From Diphasiastrum complanatum (Eukaryota > Streptophyta > Lycopodiopsida > Lycopodiales > Lycopodiaceae), in contig MU831854.1 in assembly GCA_029204225.1 (NCBI GenBank), positions 36,348 through 100,347 on the forward strand: a DNA stretch of 64,000 bases, given 5' to 3'. Positions 25,201-37,440 of this stretch are shown piece after piece. A model generated the notes under the pieces. The model was not told the origin of the DNA. It saw only the letters and a list, made by a program, of their open reading frames with translations, and searched no databases. Within the stretch, counting starts at the first letter, position 1. Every line of letters starts with the position of its first letter. The position numbers and the translations under genes were made by a program.

Positions 25201-27559
25201 TGTCTTTTTCTATCAATTTGACCTGAATGAAAATTAATGAAATGAGTACAGTAAAGACTGCTGAAAAGATGATATTGCTAGCTTTTATTGGGTCGTGTAT
25301 TTTGTCTCTCCTTGGTCAACTCTGACTCAGTTACCACATTGTTTTGCAATGAAAATTGTGAACTTGTAACCATGCCTTGTTTGTCATGTGGGTTCATATG
25401 ATAGTATTTCTTGAAAGTTTGAATTGTACATTATCAGACGCATTATCCAATGATTCCTTTAAAATGTATGATCTACTTTTTAACTGGTGAGAAAAGTCTA
25501 GTTGGAAGCTTCGTTGACTGTTCTTTGTACATTATGTATTCCAAAAATCTGACAAGTTGCAAACCCTCATTTAATAGATGGTGTTTTCTCACAGGCAGCA
25601 TGATCTCCCTTATGTCAACAAGTGAATTTGCACTTTATGTTCAAGCTGAAAACACATATAAACTGCTCTTCTTTAAGTATTTTCCAGTCTACTGAATCAT
25701 ACTGATCAACATGGCTGTGATTAATTCTGAAAAACGAACATTATAGGTAAAGCACTACAACTTGATACTATGTGGGTGTGTATTTCAAAGCAGATGGGTA
25801 GATCAGCTGGCTTTCCTCTTGGTGTATCATTTCTCTCTCACCGACAGCAACAGCAGCAGCATCATCAGGTGGCAAGTGGGAATCCTTCTACTATTGCATC
25901 AGGATCTTTGACTCTTGCTGATTCAAGTGATTTATCTCATCTACATAATGTTTCTGCGGACGCATTTCAGTCACATAGTCTTTCAGCCTCTTACCATTCT
26001 CAAGTAAGATATATTTTAGGAAGTGCATGAATAAGAGGTTGTTATTCGGCAAGTGATTTGCTTGATCACTACGTTGGAATAGGAAAAACATCTAAAATTA
26101 GTTCAATCAGGTTCATGCAGCTGGCCCTGGCGCTAGTGGGATCTCTGCTGTCGGCCTACGCACAGGAGGCCCTACAGTTGTCCCTTCTGGACTCAGTTCG
26201 TATGATCAGCTCTTGCACCAGTATGATCAGCACCAACATCATTTCAGAGTAGGGGCTCATCATCATCAGCAGCAGCAGCAGCTTGGGACAGTGGGCCAAC
26301 CATCGAGAGAAGCACTGCGGGCTATGCAGGACACTCCAGTTTCAGCAGACAGATTTGGGTTGCTGGGTCTTCTAAGTGTTATACAAATGACTGATGCAGA
26401 TCTAACCACTCTCGCCCTGGGGACGGATTTAACAACATTGGGGTTGAATTTAAATTCGAGAGAAAATTTGTACAAGACCTTTGCTTCACCTTGGGCAGAT
26501 GGTCCCATCAAAGGGGAGCCTGAGTTTATCCTGCCACAGTGCTATATGCTTAAAATTCCTCCTGAATTACAGGTAGGCAAGGTCCCCTTGTTTACTGTTT
26601 TCCTGTTTTTTGGCACTAATCATGAAATCTGCACTTAATTATCATCTTTTCAAGATGAGATTTTTTTACATCACTGAACTGGGAGGTATTTTGCCATTCT
26701 CAGACAGGTAATTTTGCCAAGTTCCAACAAGATACACTGTTCTACATCTTCTATAGGTAAGGAAGTTATCAAGACTTTATAAACAATCTCTTTTTTATTG
26801 AGCTTGTGGAGCTGCCCTGAGTAGTTATCATCTTGGTGAGAACATGCTTTTCAGTTATTCATAGTATTTTAAGATTTGAAAATTACTCGAAGGAACTAAT
26901 CGTTCCGATGAAATTCTTTGTTGTTGCTCATCTGTTAGCATTGTTATGCCTGCAGTATGCCCAATGATGAAGCTCAACTATATGCTGCCTATGAGCTGTA
27001 AGTGGTTTTCCTTTTGCTTTTATCCTTACCTTATAGGCAGAGGGAGGTTTGTATACCATAACGAGTATGTACTTACAGAGCCTTTTGATAACCCAATACT
27101 TGAGCATTTCTTGAGTGCCCTTTGTCTGTTGAACACAGCTGCATTTTTGTGGATCATCTCAAAAACTAGGAGCCGTTTTTTTAACCTATAGATATGATTT
27201 GAGATATTTTGGATGTGTTTTGCAGATGTAAGAGAGGTTGGTTCTATCATAAGATTCATCAAATGTGGCTAACTCGTGTTCCAAACACCGAACCTTTGGT
27301 AAAGACAAGTACATATGAGCGTGGATCCTACTACATTTTTGACCCAACCACATGGGAAACAGGTCGTAAGGTAAAAAGTTGTCTGGATTGTGAGAGGGTG
27401 TTTTACGCTAGAGGATCTGAGCGAAGCAAGGCATACATTTTGGTTCTGTGACATCTGACTTGTTTGCATGGGTTGTTATGCATGCAGGAAAACTTTGTCC
27501 TTCAATATGAGATGCTGGAAAAACAGCCACAGTTGCCTTCCGAGCTCCTACAAACTTGA
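13219..27559 (+). CDS. NOT2: CCR4-NOT complex subunit NOT2 (VIP2-like), 5' end not resolved
   Basis: This is the NOT2/3/5-family subunit that helps scaffold the CCR4-NOT deadenylase and transcription-regulating complex. Twelve exons read in frame: 13219-13327, 13541-13716, 14001-14442, 24131-24325, 24546-24647, 24797-24888, 25794-26003, 26111-26572, 26704-26756, 26956-26997, 27226-27370 and 27488-27559. All have GT-AG borders and matching phases, giving 699 codons to a TGA. The N-terminal two thirds is Ser/Gly/Asn/Gln-rich with the plant NOT2 signatures FDINDFP (285-291) and NEDFPALPGY (331-340). The NOT-box domain covers about 523-690 (FGLLGLL, LALGTDLTTLGLNLNS, LYKTFASPW, DEAQLYAAYEL, GWFYHK). 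The initiating exon upstream is missing from this model. The third intron is 9,688 bp and full of mobile elements, yet the reading frame is intact, so the gene looks functional. Residue numbers count from the first recovered codon. Confidence 0.93.
16064..16986. mobile_element. Non-autonomous hAT-like DNA transposon (923 bp)
   Basis: The ends are inverted: CAAGGTTAC at 16064 and GCAACCTTG ending at 16986. The element is flanked on both sides by the identical octamer ATTGTGAT (16056-16063 and 16987-16994), and an 8-bp target-site duplication is the hallmark of the hAT superfamily. Both subterminal regions (about 16078-16165 and 16900-16980) are packed with GGTTCGAA/GGTTCAAA motifs in both orientations, as transposase-binding subterminal repeats are in that superfamily. 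The interior is AT-rich and non-coding, so movement would need a transposase supplied in trans. Confidence 0.82.
17152..17390. repeat. 121-bp tandem duplication spanning the LTR start
   Basis: The unit ATTTACTCGTGGATGACATC..GGCAGTGGTGG plus the first roughly 40 bp of the LTR (TGTTATGGACCCCTTGGGGC) occurs twice; the LTR start is found at 17230 and again at 17351. The copy at 17230 is cut short where the second unit begins. The duplication therefore includes flank plus LTR tip and must have arisen after the LTR inserted. Confidence 0.85.
17351..17857 (+). mobile_element. 5' LTR of a retrotransposon (507 bp)
   Basis: It begins TGTTA and ends TAACA (perfect 5-bp inverted ends, TG..CA). It contains a TATA box (CTATAAATAGG at about 17600) and a short TTTGCT repeat (about 17665-17690), and it is followed immediately by a primer-binding site. 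This is the complete layout of a plus-strand 5' LTR. No matching 3' LTR is found in the window. Confidence 0.82.
17858..17869 (+). promoter_or_regulatory. Retrotransposon primer-binding site (initiator Met tRNA)
   Basis: TGGTATCAGAGC directly follows the CA end of the LTR. It is the standard complement of the 3' end of plant initiator-Met tRNA used by copia elements, and it fixes the LTR end and the element orientation. Confidence 0.9.
17870..19340 (+). mobile_element. Non-coding body of the LTR element, rich in GATYGCTG motifs
   Basis: No gag or pol motif is found in any frame between the primer-binding site and a polypurine-like CTAAGAGGGAG at 19329-19340. Instead the segment holds more than a dozen scattered GATCGCTG/GATTGCTG octamers, densest at 18185-18620. 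The size and lack of coding suggest a non-autonomous derivative of the LARD/TRIM kind, mobilised by a relative. Whether the purine tract belongs to this element is uncertain, because the expected TGTTATGG LTR does not follow it. Confidence 0.6.
19349..20263. repeat. Two-copy tandem repeat, period 467 bp
   Basis: GAAGTATAGACTATGAGTCT at 19349 recurs at 19816, and the whole unit matches to the closing GGAAGATAAGGTTG at about 19805 and 20263, with scattered substitutions and short indels. Each unit starts with a TATA-like TCTATATAAGT. It follows a polypurine-like tract, so the unit may be an LTR of another element family duplicated in tandem, but TG..CA ends are not clear. Confidence 0.85.
20965..21260 (-). 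mobile_element. LINE reverse-transcriptase remnant
   Basis: Minus-strand translation from about 21246 gives QGCSLSSTLFDCCVHKLEMI, which resembles the non-LTR reverse-transcriptase motif around QGCPLSPTLF..YIDKLE. In a second frame a little further on it gives EVNVKNTKIFVCKFS, resembling the L.VN..KTKVMVF motif that follows the YADD box in LINEs. The YADD segment itself is lost, and at least one frameshift and a deletion separate the two motifs. It is an old fragment inside the NOT2 intron. Confidence 0.55.
22915..23195. repeat. Small tandem duplication cluster
   Basis: The block AGTTGGAGAGCACGATGTAT plus ATAGAATATATTTCGCAATT plus CATTCATTCCTCCAGGTTCC occurs at about 22925-23030 and 23090-23190, with a partial copy (the second and third pieces only) at 23033-23083. 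It lies in the large NOT2 intron and is non-coding. Confidence 0.85.
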
Positions 27560-28700
27560 TGTTATACTGTCCTATGTGGGTTGCTTGCCATGCTCCCTCT
27601 TTATCTGATGTATGAGAAACTCATGAATTTTTGCTATTCATTTATCTTTCTTCATGAAGAAAAATTTCTTTTGGATTCAATTCACTTAATTTTTTATGGC
27701 TTCTTTTCTTGTGAAATGCATGTCTCATCAAGGTTAATGCACTTGCAATAATGGCTTGGGAACAGAAAGAAAAAGGGAGGGAAAGTGGGAAAGATCTATG
27801 CAAATTGTAGTTTGCGATTTCCATGTAATATCAAAGATGCACCCCTCGTTCCAGATGTGTTCCTGGAATTTTCCAGCTGTTCAGGACCCCTTTTTTTTTT
27901 TGGCAATATGGGTCTCAAAAATCAGGAAATTTTATGGGGGATCTGTGGTGATTGTCGAATTTTTTTTAAACACTGCAGGGACCCTATTTTTGTCAGATAA
28001 TATTGTTCTGATTGTTTTTTATAGTTGAGTTTTTTTAAACTAAATTTTTTTACGTTTCTATCGAATAAAAAACAGTAGTCGTTAATTAATATACTGTGTA
28101 TAGTGCTAAGGTAACGGATGGTGCGTCCGGACGCGCGTCCACGTCCGCGTCTGGACCCGGACGTGCCAGGGGTGCATCCGGGGGTCCACACGCGTCCGTT
28201 TTTTTAAAAAAAAAAAATTAGTTTTTTTAGTGTTAAATAATGTTAAAAAAAAAAATGGTGGACGCGTCCGACACGTGAGTTTAAGATTTGAGAAATTTAT
28301 GCCATCTTCTGATTTTGGGACTATGTAACCTTAGCTTAGCATCTTTGGTGCCTTGTGAGTCCTGTTAATCTTTTTCGCATTAGATAAACATATGGAGGCT
28401 CAGCTCCTCCAGAGAGTTTTTCCTGCCAAATTCTTGATTCGTGAAGATAGCAATTTTTCCACCGTTGTTAGAGAGCAATGTTGTTCATGAACACACATTT
28501 TCCCTGCACTTCAGGCTATGGTAATAGCATCATGATACTGCATGCTTTTAAAAATCAAAGCTTGCAGCTATTGCCCTACAGGCTGACAGGTTATGTACCC
28601 TTTTCTCGAGGTCTTGGAATCTGCTGTGATGATTTAGATATGCTGTAATTGAAGGTGCATTACGATCAGTTAGAAGCTGTCAGAAGCATTCATCTGCCTA
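27560..28700 (+). other. Presumed 3' UTR and downstream flank of NOT2
   Basis: This follows the NOT2 stop codon. It contains homopolymer T and A runs and a GC-rich cluster (28116-28278, listed separately). No further coding exon is supported. The poly(A) site could not be assigned because several AATAAA-like sites occur. Confidence 0.4.
28116..28278. repeat. Cluster of GGACGCG/CGCGTCC motifs with poly(A) and poly(T) core
   Basis: At 28120-28198 and again at 28256-28278 the sequence is built from GCGTCCGGACGCGCGTCC-like palindromic pieces. Between them is an AT-only stretch with long A and T runs. The surrounding DNA is AT-rich, so base composition changes sharply. It resembles the subterminal repeats of a small DNA transposon, but I could not define ends or a target duplication. 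Confidence 0.5.
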
Positions 28701-31425
28701 TTTCTTCCATTGTGTAAGAGGACGAGATAAATAAATTCTGAATTGGTCAAGGTCTTCAAGTATGTTGTGATCAACCTAGGGACATGCTGTAATTGAAGTT
28801 GCATCATGATTTGTTCCGAGTTTTCGATAACAAAAGCATTAATGGCCTGTTAGTTGCATATTGTATAAAGAGGAGATATCAAGTTTGGATGCTGTGAAGC
28901 TCATACTAGATGAAGTGTTTGTTTGTGCCATTCTATGTGAATCAACTTTTTAATGTAATTTGATGATTGTTGCTTCACAAAGCTTTGCAAATGGTTGACA
29001 TATGGGATTTGAATCAATGGGTATTAACCCGGGTATCAAAGAACCAGTCTGATTGGTTTGATTTTTCGACAGTAGGGTCATTACTCGACTATGTCTGGCA
29101 GCCCAGTCAATACAAGAAGTAAGAGATGTTTTGTCTATGGAATTATTCACCTTAGGCTATAGTTTTATTCATTACAAGTCACAAGTTGTGCTTGGCCTAC
29201 GCATATCACTATTGTTACTAATAAGTAAATGGCATTGAACTTGATTAACATTAATGAATTGATATCTAGGACATAGTTTGAAAAGATGTAGTCAATTCCA
29301 ATAGATAATTGACCTTCTAAATTTGAATAGTTATGACTACATCGTTGTTTATGATCGACAATATTGGTGCAACTTTGGATACCCAATCTCACAAGATTGG
29401 GTATATTGGAATAGAAACAATCTAGTAAACTGGAATATCGTAATATTTTTTTTATCTTCTAGCTTAGTTAAATATCTCAACTGATATGATCCTAAAATCT
29501 TCGTGTTTGGTAGACATTCATATTGAGATCTTAAACATGAGTTGTTTTGGCATTTTTGTAAAGGGTCGTGTACGATGTGTATTGATTCTCTTATAGTGTG
29601 AATTAGAGTATGATTTTCTTATCACCTTAGTTAAGGTTTTTGTCAAAGAGAATTAGAAGATCCAAATCTAAAATGTGTTTTGCCGATTTCCTTAAAATCT
29701 GTATACATATGCACATTGCATGTTGAGGTACGTATTATTGAAAGCTTATTTATCTTCATATTTTATTTGCTTGGAATACAAAACTAGAGTCTTTGGCCAA
29801 ATCAGCCATAACAAGGTTGGAAAAAATTCTTTTAAAAGTAGGATTACATAAAGAAAATGTCACAATTGAAAAAAAAGATAAACTGTTACGGAATGTTTTT
29901 AATTTTTATCCAATTACAATTGCAAAGATTTTAGTGTCAAGTATGGTATTTGGAAAGAAATTGTTTTAGCCACACAAGATTTTGAGAACAAAGGAAGTAA
30001 ACGAATGCAAAAGGCACAAGTGTGGAAGAATTTTGACACACTTACAGGTGTTATTAGACAGGAAAAATTATCATCACAAGATATCAGTTCTATGCAAAAG
30101 CATTGCGCCACATTTGTCAAATCTGTATGAGATTGTTGGGGAAAAGATCACGTTACACATTACATAGTAATGTTTTAAGATTCTTTGATGATTTTGTGTT
30201 CTCAATCATTTTTACTATTGTGCAATACATTAATTGATATCAATAAATTATTTGCAGCACAACTTTCTATACCATGCTACATATTTTGCAAGAAAGTACG
30301 AGAGCTTAAGTATTTGGTCATCTCAAGGAATGGAAAAATTACATTGGCAAGCCAGAGGAGCGTTTCATCGAGCTACGAATCTTGGTGGACATAATTTAAA
30401 AATAAATATTTAATTCAACTTTTTCAGTGGTTTTACAGAAGAGCACAATTTAGATATGAAGCTAAAAATTTGCCAAATGTTATGATATTTCTGAAGACAT
30501 TCAAATTCATAACAAAAGAGAGATCCTTGTAATATAACAACAATCTATTACAAAGCATTGTTTAATTTTCTTCATCATCCTCTCTAAGATTCAGGCAGAT
30601 GGTATTGTCATGAAGGAATAATCTCTTTTTATATGGATCCAAAAATTCTAAATTTTTCCTTTTGCTCCTATCTAAATAACCCAAATAAAAGGCCATTATA
30701 GATTATCTTTTTGTAATATCTTTGGTCCAACACTAGTTAACAGTCATAGAAACAATTTAATCTATGAATAAGCTATCTGCATAGCATGAATCAACTGATC
30801 AGAACAGATTAAAATGATGCATTCAAAACAATACGATAGGATTCATATTTATTGGAACAACAATCATGTAATGATTAAGAGTATAAGTTTGAATGTAGAC
30901 AGGGTCGCGTTCAGCCTGAATCAGTCTTGATCTAATACTCTAAGACTAATTGACCTAAAACCTATTCTAACTGATCGAATTTCCTAGATCTATTTGGGCT
31001 CCCTAAATTAATCCTAGCTATTGAGTTGGGATCATCTAACTTGAAACTGACTAAAATAGCTTGATAAATAGCAGCAAGACTGCAAAGCGATTCTTTTACG
31101 AATAGATATGTAGTGTTTGATCAACTGCTAGTATGCTCTTTTTCTAGCAGACACAACATTTTCAGACAAGCTCAAGATTTAGTTGGCGTTGCATATTTAG
31201 TTGCACTCTTGAGTCCAAGTGTGCACTAGTTTCCAAAAGCTACAAAAAAGCTATCACAACTTTCTGATCGCGCAAGTCTTTGAAGGAAGAATCGTTGCAC
31301 GTAGCAAAAGGGTTCGCATTCGTGTCGCTAGGATTTGATTGAAGCAGATTAATGAATAGATGATAGTTCTGCCAATAAAATATATGGGAATAATTTACAG
31401 AGCAGAGAACGAAAACAAAAGATTT
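28700..31425. other. Spacer without recognisable genes
   Basis: Open frames are short and lack known motifs. A weak imperfect duplication around TATGCTGTAATTGAAGGTGC occurs near 28640 and 28785. Nothing else is supported. Confidence 0.5.
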
Positions 31426-31913
31426 GAGCTGCACCACTACAGTGATGCAAGCTGGGCAAGCTGCAAAGATGACAACAAGTCTGTAACTGGAGAATGTTCA
31501 GTAGCGCGCGGAGCAGCAATCGGCTAGATGCAAAAAGTAGACCTTGGTAGCTCAATCCTCATGCGAAGCTAAATACGTCCCAGCTTCAAAGGTGGCGAAC
31601 GAGGTAGCTTGGTTGCAGATGATGCTGGAGGCAATTGGGATACCACGAGGAGGACCATGCACGATGATGATGGATTCTCAGAGTGCCATTTATCTGTCCC
31701 AGGATCATGTCTTCCATTCAAAGATAAAACACATACCTCTGAAGTACCATCACAGTCGAGATTTGATCTCAAAAGGAGAGATCCTGGTCCAATACATAAA
31801 GTCTGAAGACATGATTGTAGATCTGCTCATGAAGCCGCTCGACAAGCCACTCTTCGCAAAGCAAAGAAAGACAATTGGATTAAATGTGCAAAGCTGCAAG
31901 GTTCAAGAGGGAG
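31426..31913 (+). mobile_element. Copia RNase H end of pol (decayed)
   Basis: Plus-strand frames give LHHYSDASWASCKDDNKSVTG (first RNase H Asp in SDASWA), then SSCEAKYVPASKVANEVAWL, MMMDSQSAIYLSQDHVFHSK, KHIPLKYHHSRDLISKGEI and DLLMKPLDKPLF, the ordered copia RNase H motifs. A stop and a frame change separate the first motif from the rest. The SEAEY box reads SCEAKY, and everything upstream (gag, integrase, RT) is missing. It ends in a polypurine tract AAGAGGGAG at 31905-31913. Confidence 0.85.
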
Positions 31914-32481
31914 TGTCAGAAATTGTGAACTCTTGCAACTTTGTCGCGACGCAAAGCGAAGGACGAATGGCAAACAATCACGAAAGTCAACGTACCTCGA
32001 AAATCCTAAGACACGAAGCGAAGCGAAAATCAAAGGTTGAATGATTCGCGAAAGTCAAACATGCCTCCAGGACCAAAAGACACGACACGACATGAAACGA
32101 AAAGAAAACGAAGGAAAATCTTTCGCGCTGCCAGCTGGTAGCTCAATGGGCGTGGAGCTTTGAACTTCATGCTCAGCTGAAACAATTAGCAATAACAGAG
32201 ATTAACTAACTAGTTGATTAGTGTTAACTACTCTTGTAATTCTCTGTTTAGCTATCTTGTAAACTCCACACAGTGGAGATATAAACAATTTTTTGGATCA
32301 ACAGAAGATACTGATAAGAGTGTGAGACTAGAGCAGAAAAATAAAGGAATAAAAAAAAACAAAGAAGAAATAGTTGTGCATGAAAGTCTACCAACGAGTA
32401 GAACACAGCGAAAGAGCAGAGTGTCAGGCCGCCAACGAACGAGACACTGATCATCTCGCTCTAAAAATCAAACTGATAACA
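31914..32481 (+). mobile_element. Probable 3' LTR of the preceding copia remnant
   Basis: It starts TGTCAG immediately after the polypurine tract and can be closed at ACTGATAACA (TG..CA). A TATA-like GGAGATATAAAC lies at about 32276. The length of about 568 bp is typical. The right end is uncertain: CGCGA motifs typical of LTRs in this window continue to about 32645, so the real LTR could be longer. Confidence 0.55.
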
Positions 32482-33535
32482 CAATTGCTCTCTCTTGTCC
32501 ATTTCCTTGTTTTTTGATGTCTTGATTGCTAGAATGATTTATGTTCTGTGATCTGTAATTGCGTGTCTGGGATCCTGCTAGCTTTCGCATAAGAAAATTC
32601 AAAAGAAACAAATTTGTTCGCGATCCAAAGCCCGTTCGCGACAAATGATGTCCTTTTTCCTAAAACCTATAACTTTTGTTTGCTTCTCTTAGCTATACTT
32701 TTCCATCTTAACTAGGCATGAAAGCTCATTTTGGTCAACAGAACAGGTTTCACTATCAAGTTCTAGCCCCCCTCTGCTACACTATCTGTTCCACTTCCCA
32801 TGCCTTGCCACCACTACCATAGAAGTGAGTACCTTGTTGAAGCTGCAGCTGCATTGCTTGCTTGCTGGTGCAGGCTTTGTGAGAGCAACACAACAGGGTA
32901 ACCACACGTTCTTACTTTGCACGTGATGATGATTTCTCTCATATACTTATTTTCATCCTCTTTCCATCTTGCTTTGTGCTCTCACACAAGCAAGGGGTTA
33001 ACTCAATCCAAACCAAAGCAATAGTGCTATGTCAAGTCATATCAAAGCATAAAAAGCTCTCCTATGCTCAAGTGAGTCTTCACTTTCCATATGCTAGAAA
33101 AGATCGATCAAATCATTTTACTCTTCAAAAACCTTTTCTAATCACAGGAGTCTTACAAGAAAAATTGTTGCTCATAGTGAAAGAGGTTGCATTTAAGTTG
33201 GGATTCGCTGTAAATAGGATACAATTCACAGTGAAGCATGATGAGGGATAGCGGCTATAGTTAGTTAAAATCGGTTTCTTGTCATGTGAACAAAAAACCC
33301 TAAAATAGTCATTTCTTGATATGCAACTGAAAAAGCGTATATGTACTTGTTTTGATTAGTTTTCGCTTTCTGCAATTTGTGCGAGCTTTTGATTTTGAAT
33401 GCTTTGTGATTATTATCTTTCATCTTTTATATCAGTAGATGTCACTAGATGAATTGTTGCAATAGGGCCCACTTGCGTAATAGATTTAGGATCAGCATAC
33501 GTGTGAACCTAGTACCCTTGAGAGGATGATCGTTT
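32482..33535. other. Spacer, possibly the missing 5' part of the next copia element
   Basis: No coding signal is seen. The segment precedes a gag start at 33536, so it may hold the 5' LTR and leader of that element, but no initiator-Met primer-binding site or LTR boundary is visible. Confidence 0.35.
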
Positions 33536-33676
33536 GTGCCAGAAAAGATCGCACAAGGCGGTTGTTGTGTCCGCAAAGGTAAAGATGAAAATGTAATCTG
33601 GAAAGATCGAGAGCTATTCATTGAGCGACTAGATGGATCTAGCTATTCTGCGTGGAGTTGGAAGTTGAAAATCATC

Positions 33677-33803
<127 letters not shown>

Positions 33804-33837
33804 GTGGGGAGTGATTGTAGAACACCTCAATAGATAA

Positions 33838-34535
33838 TCTCGGTTCTACTAACAAAGTGCACAATTTAATTGACAAAGGATGAGAAACGAACTCGAACTT
33901 GAAACATTTCTATTCGTGTTCAAACTTGAAAGATTTGCGAAATATGTTCTTGTTAACTCGAAAGATTCGCGAATAGTATCTTGTCGCGAAATATTTTGAT
34001 TCTTGTTCAATCTCAAAACTGTCAACTATCGCGAACAATTCGTGAAACACGAAGCTGTCGCGAAGAGACAAACTGTCACGAACAGAAATCATTCGAGTCT
34101 GGAAACAGAACGTTTATTGAATGTCAACCGTCTTAACGATTAGATCTACTGTTATAGAAGTAAAAGGCCAAAAGACCTATCCTCTAACAATATAAATACA
34201 TGTGCACTAGTCGTTGTAACATAAGAGAGAGACAACAGAAAAACAAGACATCAAGAGATGTATACTGATGAATCAAAATCAGAATTATAAAAATTCATTT
34301 TGATCAAAGATTTTCAACAGATGATTATTACAATTGTTTATGATTGTCTAAAATTGTCTATAACACTCACGCAATATATCTCTTAATTCCACATGCTTTA
34401 TTCAATCAAGGTAAAAAATGTTATAGTAGTACATAGACCATAAATAGACCCGATTGAAGACATTGATATTAGTTTGATTTATTCAAACTTTCATCGTGTT
34501 CTCTGAGGAAGAATTCTTAATATTTTTCCTACGGA
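33838..34535 (+). mobile_element. LTR-like insertion within the gag remnant
   Basis: The gag reading stops at about 33838 and resumes near 34540, so about 700 bp have been inserted or replaced. The insert carries repeated TCGCGAA-type motifs (33930-34090), like the LTRs at 49.4 and 52.9 kb, and a TATA-like AACAATATAAATAC at about 34187, which fits a solo LTR. Exact TG..CA ends and a target duplication were not found. Confidence 0.4.
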
Positions 34536-36025
34536 GGTGCAATCCTGGATAAAAGGGAGCTGGTGTACACACTGATCGCAAGCTTACATGAGAGCTATGA
34601 CCCTCTGGTCATGAAACTCGATAGCTTTAGAAAAAATCCGGATCTTGATTTTGTCACAAGAAGGTTGTTGCAAGAGGAGGCTCGGCGGAAAGTGAATCCT
34701 CCTAGGGATGAGATGGCCTTACTCTCAAGCTTCAAGAAAGCATACATCAAGGAGTAGCAGCGAAAGCGTGATAAGATTCAATGTTGATAAGGAGCAAGAC
34801 GGAGAGTATGTGGATTCTGGAGCGAGTTCTCACATGAGGTTGATCACCTATGAGCTAGTGACAAGGAAGAGAGAGATCACTGTGGGAGACCGGGGAAGAG
34901 CAGATGTAGTGGGGATTGGATCTGGGTCGTCGTATGGCTAGGAAGAGGGAAAGAATTCCAAGACTCCACGTGCCTAATTTAGCTAACAATCTGATTTCTA
35001 TGGGATCTCTCACAGACAGAGGGATGGAAGTCTCTTTGAAAGACAAGGATGCATGATCACTGTAATTGCGATAAGTTTCAGGATGGGATCAAGCGGACTA
35101 TATCAGCTGCAAGGAGAAACAGTCGAGCGATCAGCAGCCTACATCAGCTTGGAATCCAAATCCAAGAACAATCTCTGGCATAGGTGGATGGGGCACCTAG
35201 GAGGGATAAATCTGCAAAGATTAGCGAAAGAGGTCATGCTTGATGATTTCGACTATGATTTGGAAGAATGCAGAGACATATGTGAAACATGTGTCTACGA
35301 CAAACAGCACAAGGTTCCATTATCAAAGAACCCATCAGAACGAGCATCAGATTTGCTAGAAGTGATACATTCTGATCTGTGCGGACCCATGGATGTAGCA
35401 TCCATCGGGGGTTCCAAATATATCGTATTGTTCATAGATGACTATTTGAGGGTCATCAGAATATGTTTGCTTAAGAACAAAAGCCAGACACTAGACAACT
35501 TTAAGGCTTTGAAGGCATTAGTAGAGAATCAAACATGCAGAAGGATAAAGACGTTGAGGTGTGATAACCTAGGTGAATATGGGAGCAAAGATTTTGACAA
35601 TTTTTGCAGTTTACATGGGATCAAGAGAGAATTCACGATATTCTACATGCCGAAACAGAACCGGGTAGTAGAACGCAAGAATCGTACCATGGTTGAAATG
35701 GTGAGGTGCATGCTGCATGAGAAGGATCTACCTAGAAACTTGTGGGGAGAAGCTGGTTCAAGAAAAAGCCCAGTGTGGGATATCTGAAGATGTTTGGGTG
35801 TGTGGCTTATGCACACATTCCTAAAGAGAAGAGAAAGAAATTAGATGCTAAAGGGCTGAAATGTGTTTTTGTAGGCTATCCTGAGAGAGTTATGGGATAC
35901 AAATTGTTCGATCCCATCGGCAAGTAATTCATGATAGCGAGAGATGTCATCTTCAATGAGGATGAGACATACGAGTCAGATGGGAAGCAGATAAAAGAAC
36001 CGAGGGCACATGGAATAGGGATATA

Positions 36026-37440
36026 AGTTTCCATAATCACCACAGAACCACTTTCTAATCATAAATGCACATAACAGCCCCAATTCAGACACCAATTGAG
36101 TTTGCTGCATCTTTAAGCAATTTTTATATCAAAAGAACAATGATGAACTTTCAGATTCCTTTGAAAAAGTAGTATAACCTTTCAATCACTCCATTTGGAT
36201 AGTTTTTGGGAAACGCTTCACACAGTAACACAAACCCTCAGGAAACTGGAAACAACAATTAGCATATGGAAGACGGGAAATAGGAAATGCCACCATCACA
36301 TTCTGGTGAAGCTTTGCCAACATTTAAATGAAATACTCCAATTCAAAAGTGAGTCATGATGCTCATGTTTTGGGAAACAGTGAGTTTGAAACAGCATAGT
36401 ATTATTTCTCACCAGTGTTTTCCATGTTGAAGACACATGGACACAAGGAAACATGTTTCTCCATCCAAAAACATGGGAAAATGATATTTTCCCGAAACTC
36501 TCTGCAGTAAGAAGGGGCGTTCCGAGAGCTAGCTTACTTAGAATAAAAGATCATAATTATAGCCATAATTGGCCACTACGGAATGGGGAACATGTTCCAG
36601 AACGTGCGTGTCCCATTCTGGAACGTGGCTAAAAATAAATAAGAAGATTTCATAGTTATTTAACACGCAAAAAAATCCTAGCATTACAATAACGATTCCT
36701 ATCATTAATTCATCCATTTAAGATGGCAAAAACGAATGATTCGCATTTACTGTTCAAATTGACTTTGTTGCTTTATGTTATCGACTCCTATTTTAAGCTC
36801 TGATAACATTTGAAGAATGATAAATGCTGACTTAGTGTTGAAGGTTAAGTACTTAGTGTTAGGTTTTGAAGGTGGAAACATCCGTATATTGACTACAACT
36901 TCTATCTAGGTGACCAACATTGGAAGTTGTAAAGCTGTAAGGTTCAATGTGGCAACTATCAAATTTTAATCATTTCGTACATTGGAGTAGACAAGTTTTC
37001 CAACACTGATTTCAATCCACAATTCTGATTCAGACGTTGAAATCAGTCGATGCAAACAATTTCGATTCATAATTCTTATTCGCATTGGAATCGGCCAATT
37101 CAAATTGAACAAACAAAAATTGACTTTGTGATCAATTCTTTTTCAAAAATCCAATTCGTCTCTGATAAAATTTTCAATGAATTAATGCACAAACCTATTC
37201 TAAATCTGATCTATTTAGTTCCTAATTTTGTGAAAAGTTGATTTTTTTGCAGTGTTGATAGCTAGTAATTATTGAGTAGTGGGCACTGAGTACTAACTAA
37301 TTTTGGATTAAAAGGCCACCAAACCCAGTATGTTCTTTTGAAATGGAAAAATGATGTTAAAAGCCTTCAGAGAATCAAAACAGTCAAATGTTTGAGAAGA
37401 GTAGGTCTATTTCACGTCTTCAAAATCAAGTGGCACTGGC
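36026..37440. other. Spacer between copia remnant and PABP gene
   Basis: No gene is recognised. Around 36410-36620 there are palindromic GGAACATGTTCC and CATTCTGGAACG motifs. At 37001-37257 a 257-bp segment has inverted ends CAACACTG/CAGTGTTG but no target duplication. Both could be miniature DNA elements; neither is proven. Confidence 0.35.
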
